A DNA stretch of 64,000 nt, taken from the NCBI GenBank assembly GCA_903813345.2, contig CAIIXF020000004.1, positions 8,079,525 through 8,143,524 of the forward strand, written 5' to 3'. This DNA is from Owenia fusiformis (lineage: Eukaryota > Annelida > Polychaeta > Sabellida > Oweniidae). The notes below the pieces were generated by a model that did no database searches, was not told the DNA's origin, and was given only the letters and a program-made list of their open reading frames with translations. Made by a program: the position numbers and the translations under genes. This document shows positions 33,001-45,100 of the stretch, one piece after another. Every line of letters starts with the position of its first letter. The first letter of the stretch is position 1.

Positions 33001-36000
33001 GAGTTGTAAAGGGTAAGACAAATCCACCGCTCCCACTTCTTCACTTTCTAAATTCATTACAATTTAGTTCTCTAGTACACGGTTAAACTGTCATGTGTAT
33101 ATGTGCATAAGTTAGTTGCATCTTATATGTCATGGCACACCTGATACTGTACTTTTACTTAATTTGGCTTACTTATTTTGGTGGACTTGCAATATTAAAT
33201 TGCTCTTATACATGGTACTAAAATAACCGGGGAATTCGGAAGCTACTTAATTTGGCGGACTTGCAATATTACAATGCACTGACGGTACTAATTTACATGG
33301 TACTAAAATTACTGAGGAATTTGGCAGCAACTTAATTTGGCGGACTTGCAATATTACAATGCACTTACGGTACTAATTTACATGGTACTAAAATTACTGG
33401 GGAATTTGGCACTTATTTAATTTGGCGGACTTGCAATATTACAATGCACTAACGGTACTAATTTACATGGTACTAAAATTACTGGGGAATTTGGCACCTA
33501 TTTAATTTGGCGGACTTGCAATATTACCATGCACTTACGGTACTAATTTACATGGTACTGAAATTACTGGGGAATTTGGCACCTATTTAATTTGGCGGAC
33601 TTGCAATATTACAATGCACTTACGGTACTAATTTACATACTGTAGTACTAAAACTACTAGGGAATTTTGGGAACTACTTAATTTGACTTTCACAATTTGG
33701 CAGATCCGCCAAATTAAAACGTCCGCAAAGTCAAGTAAGAGTACAATATCAATGACCCAAATTGTAGAGTCCATGTGCCTGATTTGCACTACATATCACA
33801 TATTTGTAATGATCTTACATAAGTAATCTGTATGCTGATAATAAAATTGAAGAGTTCTATGCAATAAAATAAACTATTTAATGGAACTCTGTCGAGAATT
33901 TTTGAACACTCCGTCGATCTTCACCAATTACTACAGAACAACAAAACTGATATGAGGTTTAAAAATGCACATAAATAAAAGACAAAATGATATATGTTTT
34001 ATTTTTTATTTTCTAAATATTTAAAGCTGGTTACATGTTCATGGATCTCTGCACTTTCTTATTTAAAATTTCAGAATAATTAAGTCGGTTATCTCATAAA
34101 GAATAAATGTTTTGCAGCGCCATAATGACAAATACTGATTAAAAGATTATTAACAAATTCAATATTGCTGAAATTTATTGCATACGACCTTCTGATGCGA
34201 AGCAATCTGTTAATACCCTCAAAAGTTCAAAAGGCTGATACATAGACCTAGTTCTTTAGAAATGATTAGAATTAAAAGTATCTTAGAAATGAATAGGTCA
34301 ATGGCTCCTGTTTTCTCCCTGGTCAAAACAGCTGATATGACATACGCAATCATGTGTGTTTGAGAAAAATATTAAGGTAGGCCGCCCTGACCTGATGAGA
34401 TTATCGTAGACCTTATGGTGCTTTGGCCTAAGGAAAGAAATTTAAACGATCAATCTAAATGGTCATTATCTATATTTTCCTATTGGTTTTCTTTCATACA
34501 CATTTTTGACAGTTTCTTTTTTATAATGGTCATGAAATAATTTCCACATTGCACGCACACATATATTCAGATTGTACTCAAAGAGTTTGTTCTGCAAGCG
34601 CACATGTAAATGGTCCTAATTTATTAGTCGCAATAGTTTTTTACGTGGACCGTCTTACACATTAAATGGCGAGGTTATATATCAAACGTGACATTTACTT
34701 TCTTTGGATTATTTCAGACTGCGTCTCCACGTTCAAATATACGTATTCATACTCCGTTTTTGTAACTTGGTAATCACTTTTTTGAAAAATGGCCTCGTTT
34801 CTCAGAATAGAGGGTCTATTGTGAGAAATGAGGCCATTTTTCAAAAAGGCAAAAATCAACGTATCGAATTTGATAAAATGAGTAAACTTAGTATATTTGG
34901 GTCAAGTCAGAATACTTCTGCAAGTGTAGGAATAATTTGGGTTGCTCAGAACACCCGGAGGTTCACACACTTTCTCATTTTTTGCATAGACTTATCACAT
35001 TTGATTTGAATGTAAATGACAACCATTTTTGGAATGGAATCGAGAAAGCTGACATTTTGTATTGCGCCTATTGATTTTAATACACTCTATAAAATTTTTT
35101 CATCATTTCTGTCTGCATTTCATCATGGGCTTTCTAAGCCCATGATTTCATCATACAATGTTGACTGCACCAAGATAATGATTGAATAAGCGTATGCATG
35201 ATTATATCTAGTGAAATAATGTGGTGCACGGGAATTCAACTACAAATACATGTATTAGAGAGCCACATTTTGAGTTAGCAAACCACCTCTAGTAATGCAT
35301 TCCAGATAATATTCAGTTATTCACACATTTTTGTTAATAAGTCTACACTAACATGACTAATTCTTGCACTTAATTCCTTCACGATTCATCTTCCACACCG
35401 AACCTTTTACCTTGAAACAGTTTTCAATAGTAGCCTTATTGCTTATCATTTAAAGACATTGTTTTTCCCTCCAAACTGAAATTTTTGACAACAGAGAGCA
35501 ATGAAACAAATTACTAGATCTGACACACAGACTGCTTTTGAGACGAAAACTGATTGACAGATGTTACCATTTGATTTGTTGATGCTACCATCTGATTTTT
35601 TGACTTGCATTTTTGAATTGTCAATTTTCACAAAATGGGTAATCGATCGCTTTCATGTTTGTACAACTTGCCAATAATACCCAAAGGTTAAGTTAACTTC
35701 AATAAATTTGAGTAGATCAATTGCTTGAAAATACTTATCAAAAAGCGATTAACTTTTTTGGGTCACCCGATGCACATGTTCATTCTATATTTTACAGCAG
35801 ACTAACGATTATTTCTAGAAACAGTGTAATTGGTTGCTCTCATCAATATCATAATTCCAGTCTGATGAAAAGCTATTAATAGTGTCATCACATCATGAAT
35901 AGCCAAGTTGGTGCTTAGGAAGGTTAATATGTTGACCTCGAAAAAAATCCTAATAAAAAATAAAGCACGTGAATCGACGAGTTGTGGAACCGGTAATTTA

Positions 36001-36616
36001 ATACACTCATGTCTTGTATGTTAGCATTTGAATTAGAGCTACTACTCTCATTTAAACACTCATACAAGCCTCACGTGCTTAAACTCGTCCACAATTCATT
36101 GTGTTGTGTGCTTAAATCCTTAAAATATGAACTTATAAACAATAACAAACACGTTCAGTGTTACAGACTAGTATTGTTATGCAGAATCTTTTGGCTCACC
36201 TCTGCATCTTCTGATTCAATTTCTGCATCAAGTTCTCCATCTCCGTCGTCCTCATCATTTTCATACATACGAGCACTTTTGTCATTAATGGCGTTGACCA
36301 TTTCAGCGAGCCCGTTTTTAACTAAAACGTCCTTGGTAAGTTCCTTTCGACCTTGTGTTCCATCACCAAAATTCAACACGTTTTCTCCATGCTCGGATGT
36401 TTCGAGTGCTTTCTGGACTCCTTGTTTTGCTTCTCGCTGATACAACGTGGTCACCGAAATGAGAAGACCAGCGATACTGAAGCCCTGGAGAATGAGAACC
36501 ACGAGAATAACGTTTCTTTTTAAAACTCCCGCCCTTCTCCTTGAATAGTATCGTTTTGTGGGAATCTCTATTCGTACTTCCTCGATAGGTTTGCATCGTT
36601 CATCGAAACTCGTCAT
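27088..36616 (-). CDS. TNF-superfamily ligand TNF-A, eight coding exons, model 439 aa
   Basis: Exons in order: 36616-36200, 31914-31776, 31520-31413, 30557-30460, 29861-29834, 28808-28664, 28289-28182, 27364-27088 (TGA 27090-27088). All introns are GT-AG with consistent phases (0,1,1,0,1,2,2), total 1320 nt. Residues 1-34 are a cytoplasmic tail with KR/RRR; 35-59 a transmembrane helix (type II); then an acidic stalk (DEDDGDGELD) and a Lys/Arg-rich stretch (about 146-170, including GPRGRGRKPKGRKRKKQR) that may be a protease or heparan-binding site. The TNF homology domain is about 255-400: CHL in a 28-nt exon, GKYFRW, DGIYFVYSQ, IGHDTVR, then NYQGGVFELAHGDQIGV and TYFGLILL. This is the trimeric receptor-binding fold. 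Unusual: a 39-residue basic/His-rich tail after the last strand. It lacks the Cys pair of EDA/BAFF-like ligands that TNF-B has. Exact orthology uncertain; exons 4 and 5 are short and rest on splice sites and phase. Confidence 0.88.
27660..28139. mobile_element. Nested foldback element in the last TNF-A intron
   Basis: Outer arms carry ACTTCCGGT and GTCACCTTTATCC near 27670-27730 and their inverses near 28090-28130. An inner palindrome runs from TTCCCTCGCCTAGGAAACGA (about 27834) to its inverse ending about 27971. Fills nearly all of the intron between the last two TNF-A exons. Confidence 0.78.
29050..29686. mobile_element. DNA element with ACAGGGTGTCAAATAAA termini
   Basis: Left end ACAGGGTGTCAAATAAACAT, right end the inverse with one change. 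About 637 bp with no intact open frame. Near its right end it contains TTTGTCACCCCCTATAGATC, the reverse of the minisatellite unit at 1-300. It also contains the second CATGGGCTTTC hairpin (29134-29161). Lies in a TNF-A intron. Confidence 0.82.
29834..29861 (-). CDS. 28-nt microexon of TNF-A (strand A of the TNF fold)
   Basis: Exon of nine codons plus one base, encoding HTYCHLKTY. Acceptor GTGTTTTTTCAG and donor ATT|GTAAGA are both strong. It is the only short segment found in this intron that converts phase 0 to phase 1, as the flanking exons require. The His-Leu corresponds to the conserved strand-A position, as in the NVIIHLEA segment of TNF-B. Part of the 27088-36616 gene model. Confidence 0.65.
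30695..30750 (+). pseudogene. Non-LTR retrotransposon RT fragment
   Basis: In one plus-strand frame reads MIDFEKAFDTMAFF, the palm motif A region of LINE reverse transcriptases (FxDFEKAFDxV). No further RT motifs in frame; a short dead fragment in a TNF-A intron, antisense to the gene. Confidence 0.6.
31000..31140. mobile_element. Diverged copy of the CAGGCCCGTAGCC MITE
   Basis: Starts CAGGCCCGTAGCCAACTTTT and ends near TCGGCCTGA. Internal AAGTGCTCAAGATGG...AACTGCAT matches the complete element at 63313-63517. A still more decayed interior is recognisable near 18955-19020. Confidence 0.72.
31988..32268. mobile_element. MITE with GAGGATGATTGG / AGGATCCTCTT termini
   Basis: Left end GAGGATGATTGGTTGCCAGG then ACTCAACTCGATATTTTCCA; right end the approximate inverse, AAAATATCGAGTTGGAACCC then TAGGATCCTC. 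Similar architecture to 15860-16156. Lies about 75 bp upstream of TNF-A exon 2. Confidence 0.7.
32505..32600 (+). mobile_element. 3' end fragment of a GGACGGAC-tailed repeat
   Basis: Contains ACGGACGGATGAACGGACTG and GACTGACGGAGGGCTTCACT ending CGTTGGGATAA. The same end closes the longer element at 50690-51382. Fragment only. Confidence 0.65.
33150..33700. repeat. ~83-bp minisatellite in TNF-A intron 1, about 6 units
   Basis: Copies of TTAATTTGGCGGACTTGCAA, ACGGTACTAATTTACATGGT and TACTGGGGAATTTGGCA. Outer copies are diverged, inner ones nearly identical, as in arrays evolving by unequal exchange. An inverted TTGGCAGATCCGCCAAATTA closes the array near 33697. Confidence 0.92.
35124..35144. 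repeat. CATGGGCTTTC hairpin, copy 3
   Basis: CATGGGCTTTCTAAGCCCAT then G: a short palindrome sharing its arm with 8107-8140 and 29134-29161. Confidence 0.6.
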
Positions 36617-39109
36617 GATTTTGCGTGGGTTTAGTTTCTCGGGGAATGCCCGGGATTTCGATCTTCTCCAACCTTAACTCTTCCTGTTAATGCTCGCTAA
36701 AGGCGCGCTTTCGTATAAAACTGTAAATAAATATAGGTCAGACTGAACTAGCCCAATTCCATCAATTCGAAACGCAAAAATAGAATTTTCTCCGAAGTAT
36801 TAATTTGCATGTCATTTTCAGTTTGTATAAACCAAATTGAATTACTTATAAGGAAAGTGGGCGGTCGCACTAACATCAATCATTTGAGGGCAGTACCTGT
36901 ACGCTAAAGGATGCTCCGCCCATTTTGTAAACTTGAACTTGACAAAGAACTTGACAAAGTCTGAAGGTTGCTGGTAAGTAAATATAAACAAAAACAGTAC
37001 GATCGATTTTTCAATAATGCTTGCAATACACTATATATTCACCGGATTTATTCAAAGGCTGAATTTATACACCGTTTGCACCTTACACCGAATACTCATG
37101 ATAAAGTTACTATAAAGAGACATTTTAGAGAAATCGACTTTTGGAGAAAATATTTAACTTTTAAAACTTCTTCGAACTGAGTTGTTTATTCAGTTGGGTC
37201 ACTTAGACACAGCAGTCCATATACCCTTACAAATTGAATAAATTCTAGAGTTTGCCTTCTTTAATGGTATGTTTGAAATTTCAGCATGAAAATAGCGTGG
37301 TCTTTTGGTCCTTATTGGCCCTAAATGGATATATAATAGTTATAATCCCACACCTTTGCAAAACTTTTCAAGTGCGCGCCCTTACTGCGTAATTAATGCA
37401 GTATCAATGGTACCTCCAAAGCTTATAGAGATAAGATTAACAAAACGAAACTAAAGTGAATTACAGGTGATTGAATGAATATGTATTGGGTGATAAATAC
37501 AAATGATGCCTTTTAACAGCCCCTGCAATCCAATCCACGTAGAAACAGCCAACATGGATTTTACTGACGTGCTATACGGATTCAATGTGGGTGTGGATTG
37601 GTTGTGTACGATGTAAACAACACTAGCATCCGATACCCCCTCTCCCTATAAGGTAGAGGTACCCACTCCCCCTATTGATAGAGGTGCATGCTTATTTCAA
37701 TCGGGGAGTTGTCTGCTGTGAGAGGAGGAGATGCAGTGAGAATCAAGATACATGTATTCTCATCCCGAGATACTCATAGGGCATGTTACTATTATTTCAC
37801 TCATACTGTAAAGCTTGGGTGGGAGTGGGCATATAAGACATTTGGTACGCCGTTAAAGAACATTGTTTTATTGGCATGGCCCTTATTACCTTCTGGATCC
37901 ACCAGTGTATCCGGTTGTACTCCGAGCTCTCCCTTTTCTGTCAGAGATTTCCGATTATTTTCGGTCTTATTTTTGGACGTGTGTAAAGGGCATGCGGCAA
38001 TTTTTGGACGTGTATGTTAAGATGGCCAAGGGGCAATTTTTGGACGTATACGTTAATTTGGACATGGATGGGCAAAGGAGAACTATTTTAAACATGTATG
38101 CTCAGGTCGGCATGGGACCATTTGGACCTCCATGTGACAAATTTTCCATCTGATTCTGGATGTTGAGTCGGGCATAGGAGAACGTGTTGGACATCTATGT
38201 GCATGACGTCAGAGATACGTATGCAAGCCTGCATGTAAAACATGAAAATTTATTAAGTAAATTCTTGTTTAAATATTTATTATTTACAAATACTATTTTA
38301 CATATTCACAGAGTTTACAACATACTGTATATCTAAGTTAAGGGTAAATCATCCCCATTAAAAACAAGAAACCAGTGTAGATTCAAGTTGATACGCTTAA
38401 TACTAATCGATTTCTTACATTATATATTAATGAACATTACCAATATACAGGGTGACCAAAAGTGAACTTTTAACATTTGATCAAATAGGCTTTGTTCTCT
38501 CTATTTCAGAAGCGAATCAACCCATGCATTCAGTTATCACCAAGTGATGAACTTGAAGAAATATAAAGTATACTCATTTTTATCGAGCAACTAGCAGGTT
38601 CTATATCGAGATTCTTCGAGAAAAGACACGTGAATCTAAGCTTTTGCTTGGTCACATCCGGGCAACTCGCGAGACTTCGTCTCTAACCCAATCAGAAGTT
38701 TCCAATTTGAATGACACTGCATATCACAAGTCTCGGAACATATTTTTATATATACCTTAAATATAATACAAATATATTTACAAAGGGTATGCACTATGCA
38801 TTCATATAGCTACATGTACCATGCCTGACGCCAGGGATGGTGCACATGAGGGGAGGAAGGGGGGGGGGGGCGTATGAATTAAATTATCATGTATATACTT
38901 TTTTGACTGGCAGCGGGTATTGGTATACTGCAAATGTTAACATTTAGTTTAGAGGTATATTGAACACTTTTATTTTGGCATATATTTACCCTGTTAAGCT
39001 GTTAATACTCGTTGGGAGTTTGGAAGTTGAGCCAACAAATAAAAGATAGTACGCTCTCAAACTCCTAAACAATCATTGTCCGTACTAACAGATAACGGGA
39101 GTGGAATTG
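36617..39109. other. Spacer between TNF-A and TNF-B
   Basis: Contains the upstream region of TNF-A and the 3' flank of TNF-B. A short tandem motif (GGGCAATTTTTGGACGTGTA and variants) occurs about 2.5 times at 37970-38065. No exon with domain support was found. No clear TATA box could be assigned for TNF-A. Confidence 0.6.
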
Positions 39110-42100
39110 TCAATTTAACTTGATTATTCCCCAAAAGTCCGTCGTCGGCCTATTGGTAATACTTGAGTAAATTCTCCTGGAATCCCTGATGGATAGAATT
39201 TGACCTGCCTTGATGTGTCTTGGAGAACTTATATAACACGATCTGTCTCTCGTGCTCGCCTTTTCTTTGGTGTTTGGTACAGCATTTTTGTCTTTATTTG
39301 GTTCAGTATCCACACCGGTTGTGCATTCAAGAATATTTGTTTCACCATCAACTCCAAGGAAAACGCCCATTGTGTTTTCAGCCATTGTTGTTTTGAACGT
39401 TACCTTAAAAGTAACAAAATACAATTCTGATTTATATTGTATTCCAGGCCCTCGGGAAAGCAGCCTTGGTGGTGGAACATTACAATAATATTGGATCATT
39501 AATTCTTTCTTTCCAAACGGACGTCGTTCTCTATTGCAATTGCAATTTGTATCCTAGATACAAACTGATGTTGCTAGGTGACACTATATCCCCTAGTTAC
39601 AAACCCAGTACACACACACCTTTGAGACTCTCACCTGGGCATATATCAGGTAGAACCCCTCATCTTTGACTTTAAGCAATCCATCCTTGTAGGACACGCG
39701 GTCTTTAGCTTCATCCGTAACCCAATCGGCGAATTTCCATAATTTGTAAAGTCCATCTGAAAGTTGGTAACATTAATCACCTTTTATGATTTCAAAACCT
39801 TGCATAAAGTCGGGTGTTCTATGTTTCTAATTCTTGTTCTACTCGTGAGGTGTACCCATGCCTTGATGAAAGACTTGAGAGAGTTATACGTATTTTGATA
39901 AATATTACCATTTGCATACATTGCAATAAGTTAAAATTTCTATTCTGGGTTATTAAGAATCATCAGAACGATATTTGCAATTAATTATTTAAATTAAAAA
40001 AAAAAAATTCTTGTACTACATTAAATGCAACTAATATATATCATTAAATACGTATTTATGATGATATATGATGATACGATGTTGTATGATATGTGATGTG
40101 TAGCCTTATATGATATGCTTGACCTTCTCATATTCGACTTCACACTAAAACAAAAATAGAGACTCGAATATTGTATTAAATTATGTATCTAATGAAGTAA
40201 TTAAAAATTCCGTCGCAAAACCTTTTCGAAAGTTTGAATAATTTTGAATAAAGTTTGACTTATGATACTATTTTTACTTATAATTTACATGTATGAATAG
40301 TTACACGTTTAATGCGCACCTTCTCCATTTACAACTACCCACAGTTACCCAGTAATAGGCCAAATAAAGGAAAGTCATAAACACCCTTTCTAATACTTGC
40401 TTCATCGTACAAGCAGTCATCATTAATAAACTCCTAGGCCTCAAGGATTTAAGGGCCTAACCACCCCTGGGATGATCTGATTAATAATCCCAACCCGTCC
40501 CCGACAAATGTCAAGACACAGTTCAGGACAAAATGAATCTCAGATATTTTATCACGTAATTTTACAAGGCTGTCGGGATAGTCACATTTAGAAACATCTT
40601 TATCCCCGTAGTAGCAGATCTCCCCTGGGAACCACCCATTGCTTATGACATAAGATATAAAGTTATAGCTAGGCCTATAGTATTTTTGGAAACTAGACTA
40701 ATGGCGACATTAAAATACCGGAACCTTTTTTAACTTTGTAAACACAGACATTCAAAAATAAATCTCGCGAATTATTTGATTTAAAGCATATGTATATTTT
40801 AAGTACACCAATTGATAATATTGTGGTATTGACATGATTGACCCGTTTGCCCTTGTAACATTGTGACACTCAACGATAATAAATGTTTAGTTTCGTTTTG
40901 ATTTGGCGGACATCCAGATTCCACTTATACTCAGTTCTAAACATAAAACTTTTTGTTTATTTATACCGATAGAACTGCCAGTCGAAAGGGTTGAAGGTGA
41001 TCCTGAAAAATATTTCATTCAGAGCAACTCGGAAATCGAAATTTTGTATGTTCATATCTAAACAAATCATATGATGACATCTATTTCATAAGCAGTTAGG
41101 TTTATTATCATGTTTGATTGTTTACTTAAAACATATCGTTGATACACTCTAATGTAAGTTTAAGCTGGGTTCCTCGATCGTTGAATTGAAGTCCACTTGA
41201 AAGATAAGTAATATCATAATAATTGTGTTCCGATATGTTATTTCTTATTTTAAAGTAAACTATCAGCTGCCAGCTGTGTTTTTATTTATTTCAAAGTCAA
41301 TTCACATTATACAGTCCAAAGTCCTAGGTGTATTATTTTTGTATGCCCGCGGTACAAGTGAATTGCGTAATATTTTAATGAGTTTCCGCCCCGGGTATCA
41401 CAAAAAGAAAAAACAATAAGCCCTGCAGTGCAAATTACATGCTCATGTGTTTTAAACTCACTTAAACTCACATAATTCTTTTGGAAGACATTACGGTTTA
41501 TTGCAATCGAACTCCTGTGGTGCACTAGCAACTATTCGACGTGGTTGACACACGTAGTTAGCCGACAAGATTGACATATCATAATTAGCGGTGTAAAATA
41601 CGCTTGAATGGGCTGTTTTTGTTGAAAACGTGTGACCATGTAATTTTCACCGCAGGGGCTTATTGTTATTTTTAGTGATATCTGGGGGAGAATCTATCAA
41701 ATTTTATGCAACTGACTTGCACCGCGGGCAGTTAAAAACGCAGCCTTAAAGTCTTATTTAAAGCGTGGTGATAAAAGCAAGGGAGAATAATGTAGAAAGC
41801 GTCTTCTTAAATAACAGGCAGTCAAAATATTTGAATAAAGCCGATAGTAAACTGAGTGTATGCGTTGTTTTGAATTGAACCATATTTTTAGATATTATAA
41901 AAGCTTTTGAACATATTAGCAGGGACACATTACTTAATTTTTCTAAATAGATGGAAGCGTGTGTTATGTGACTCGTAGACATGGCGATAATTGGAACTAC
42001 TATATTTTGGCAAATAATGCAATTTCGAGGGATATCGAGGAAGCATTTATTTGATTGTGGTGTCAAGCAAGGATGTGTCCTTTTGCCAACCACTTTGAGT

Positions 42101-45100
42101 TATATGGAATGACCCTATGGAAAAACATAAGAATCCTTTTAATTTTGTTGAATATTCAAGCAATTCCAAACAATTTCCACCAATGTATGTCACCAAATAA
42201 ATGTGACTCTCTTTCATCTATAAGAGGCAACAAGTATATTTCAACATTCTGCCCTATGAGAATAAATATGTCCCAACTCACATTTTTGTGAAACTGTGAA
42301 ATCAATATTTGAAAGTTTTGGCATCTGTAACTGAAATTTTTACATTATTTTTATCAATAATTTGTGTATATACACTAAAGAATTCATGAATTTTAAGATT
42401 TTCTAAGCCAACATCGAAAGATTAAAGCTAGGCTATGTCCACTTTGCTATGTATTTTCAATGGACACACATTTCTCTATCATTTTTTTCAAAAATAAATT
42501 CAAATCTCCGTTTAAAATTGTAATATAATAATTCTTGGTCTCATGGTGTAATTCAAACAATTTATTGGTTAAAGTGATACATAGAAAAAAGTTAAATTGT
42601 ATTTTTGAATTTTTTATGGAGTTAGGACAATTTGACACTGATAAGCAGGCTATTGAGAGGAGATGAAGGTAAGGGAATATCACAGGAAGGAAGAGGATTA
42701 TTTAAATAGTGGAAATCTGTGAAAATCTCAATTTTTTCAAAAATGGCACTTGGGACATCATTATTCTCATACGACGATTGAGAAATGGATGATCAATTGA
42801 ATCAACTTTATTGTTTATACACCGTTGTTCATTTGAACTATTTTCCAATTTACCATTGATTGCCTCGATTTTATGTGGTCTCAAATCTAAATGGATGAAG
42901 GTTTTTCACAATCTGGAGTGCCAAATATTCCATATATATGAGCAACGGTGTAATATATGAACAAATCTTAATTTTGTACAAAGTTCAGTTATTGCGATCG
43001 ATCCCATATCACTCCAAACAATCTAAGTACACGATTTTGACATGCCCACTTCACAATTTGTAGATAATAGTGCCTGGCAATTTATATGCAATGCAGATAT
43101 TTATTCAAAATCAAAGTCGAACGACGTATTTCAAAAACGTATGGTAGTGTTTAACCATAATATAAATGATCTTCAAGAAATTCCGTATCCACTTCTTGGA
43201 AAACAACTTAAATAAGTTTTTGAATCATTCGTGTGTTTTTGAATTAATTCATTCCTCATTCCCGAACTTTGATATATTATGAATCGCAGAGTCTTACATA
43301 GGAAGAATTTTAACTAGAGAAACATTCCATTTACTCTCAAATTTCCCATATAGCTTCTAATTTGCGCATGTTTAATCAAGATTAAGGTTCGGATAATTTC
43401 AAGCTTACAAAAACATCATCATTCGAGTCCGGAAGTTAAGACCTAGTCATTTCTGACGGATAATTCTTGCTAAAAACTCTCGTCTGATCTTAGTGCGCAT
43501 GGCATTATGGGAAAATAGCGGGTATTCTACAAGAGTCCTTAACCCCTCTGATTTTCAGCATATTCCCGAAAAAGCTCCTAGAAGATAAGCATGAGGTATA
43601 TTCAAAGCCTTATCAGATTTTTAAAAAGGTGCTTATTTTACAATCAGAGAAAATGTGTGAAAATGCGTAAAAGAAGCACTACTGTTGTTATGGTAGCGGA
43701 ATGCTTACCAATGCACGCTAGACCTGTTGCCAAACTATATTTGCAAGATGTACCATGAATTGTATACTTAGGACTAAGCTCACCTTCTGGAACAAAAGAA
43801 AATCCATGTCATCAAATATTTCATTGCTATCTTAAAGTGTGTTTGTGCTTTCTTCAAGTTACTTTTTGCAAACCCGAGATCCACAATAACAACATTTGGA
43901 ACACACAGACACGAGATTCACCAATATTTTTGACAATGTGTACGTGAAATTCAATATTCAAATCATATCAGCTAATGCCAAGGATATGATTTCAACTGCC
44001 CAAATTATTTATCAAAATATTACCTGGTCATTATACGTATACCTAAAGGGTGTCCCCAAAATGTGTACCCAAATGAAACGGAAATTACTTTCATCGTAAA
44101 TAGTTTTATCAACTTTTACTTTTCTATGTTACTTTTACATGATAAAGAAAACTCATTTTTATGCTACCTAAAAAAGTGGTGGAATTTTGTTATCAGCCTA
44201 TGGCCTCCAACATTTTTGTGACGGCAGTCGTCGTTCGCCGTCTGTAACAAATTCTTAAAACTTCCAATAACTTACCAAGTACTGTTTAGACTGACTTCAA
44301 TATTTTCAAAATCATCTACAAATTGTCAAAAGTTCAAATCTGACCTTAAATGACTTTCTCAAGGTCAAAAAGTTTTTTCAACTTACTTCAAATTGACCAA
44401 TATTTATTCAAATCATGTACAAGTTCTAAGAAGTTCAAATCTGACTTTAGATTTGAACCAACTATTGTGACCAACTAGGTGTTGTCCTTTTGTCATGTTA
44501 ATGCGCCTTGTTTAATTCGCAGTTACAAATTCATAGAATATGTAAATTACTTCCTGACATTCTTTTCATATTTAAGATGACATGCTCTAAATAATCTCCA
44601 TCATGATCGATGCAGAACTGAAAAATTGGTGATTCTACTAAAACAAGTTTTTCTCTAAAACTGAGTACAGTTACCAGGTGACACTTTCAGATATTTATGA
44701 TAATATTGTCTGTCAGTCAGATGACTATATCAATGAAATAAATAAATAAAAAAAATAAAAAAAAGTCAGATGACTTTATTTCGCCCAGAAAGTTATTTTA
44801 CATATGTCTTGGTACAACATTGAAATATTGACGGTGGTACTAAAATTTGCTTTTCTCTAAAATTGAATAAAGTTACTTAATGAAACTTTCAGATATTTAT
44901 GAAAATTTTTCAGATGACCTAGTTTCAAGAATATTTCTTTATCACACATGCACAGAGTCATTCCGTGTTTGTCTTGGTACAATCTTTTTGGGGACACCTA
45001 CTATGACGTCATTATATCAATGAAATTACCTACTTATCATATTTCATGAATAACTATATCAAGTATTATCATGCTATCATGCTCCCAACTAAAAAAAATT

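Noticed and set aside
36009-36440. 143-aa plus-strand open frame, Ser-rich
   Set aside because: Antisense shadow of the first TNF-A exon; low-complexity composition and no splice or domain support.
39200-39488. Plus-strand open frames of 76-78 aa
   Set aside because: Antisense to the last TNF-B exon, whose TNF-domain ending is much better supported.
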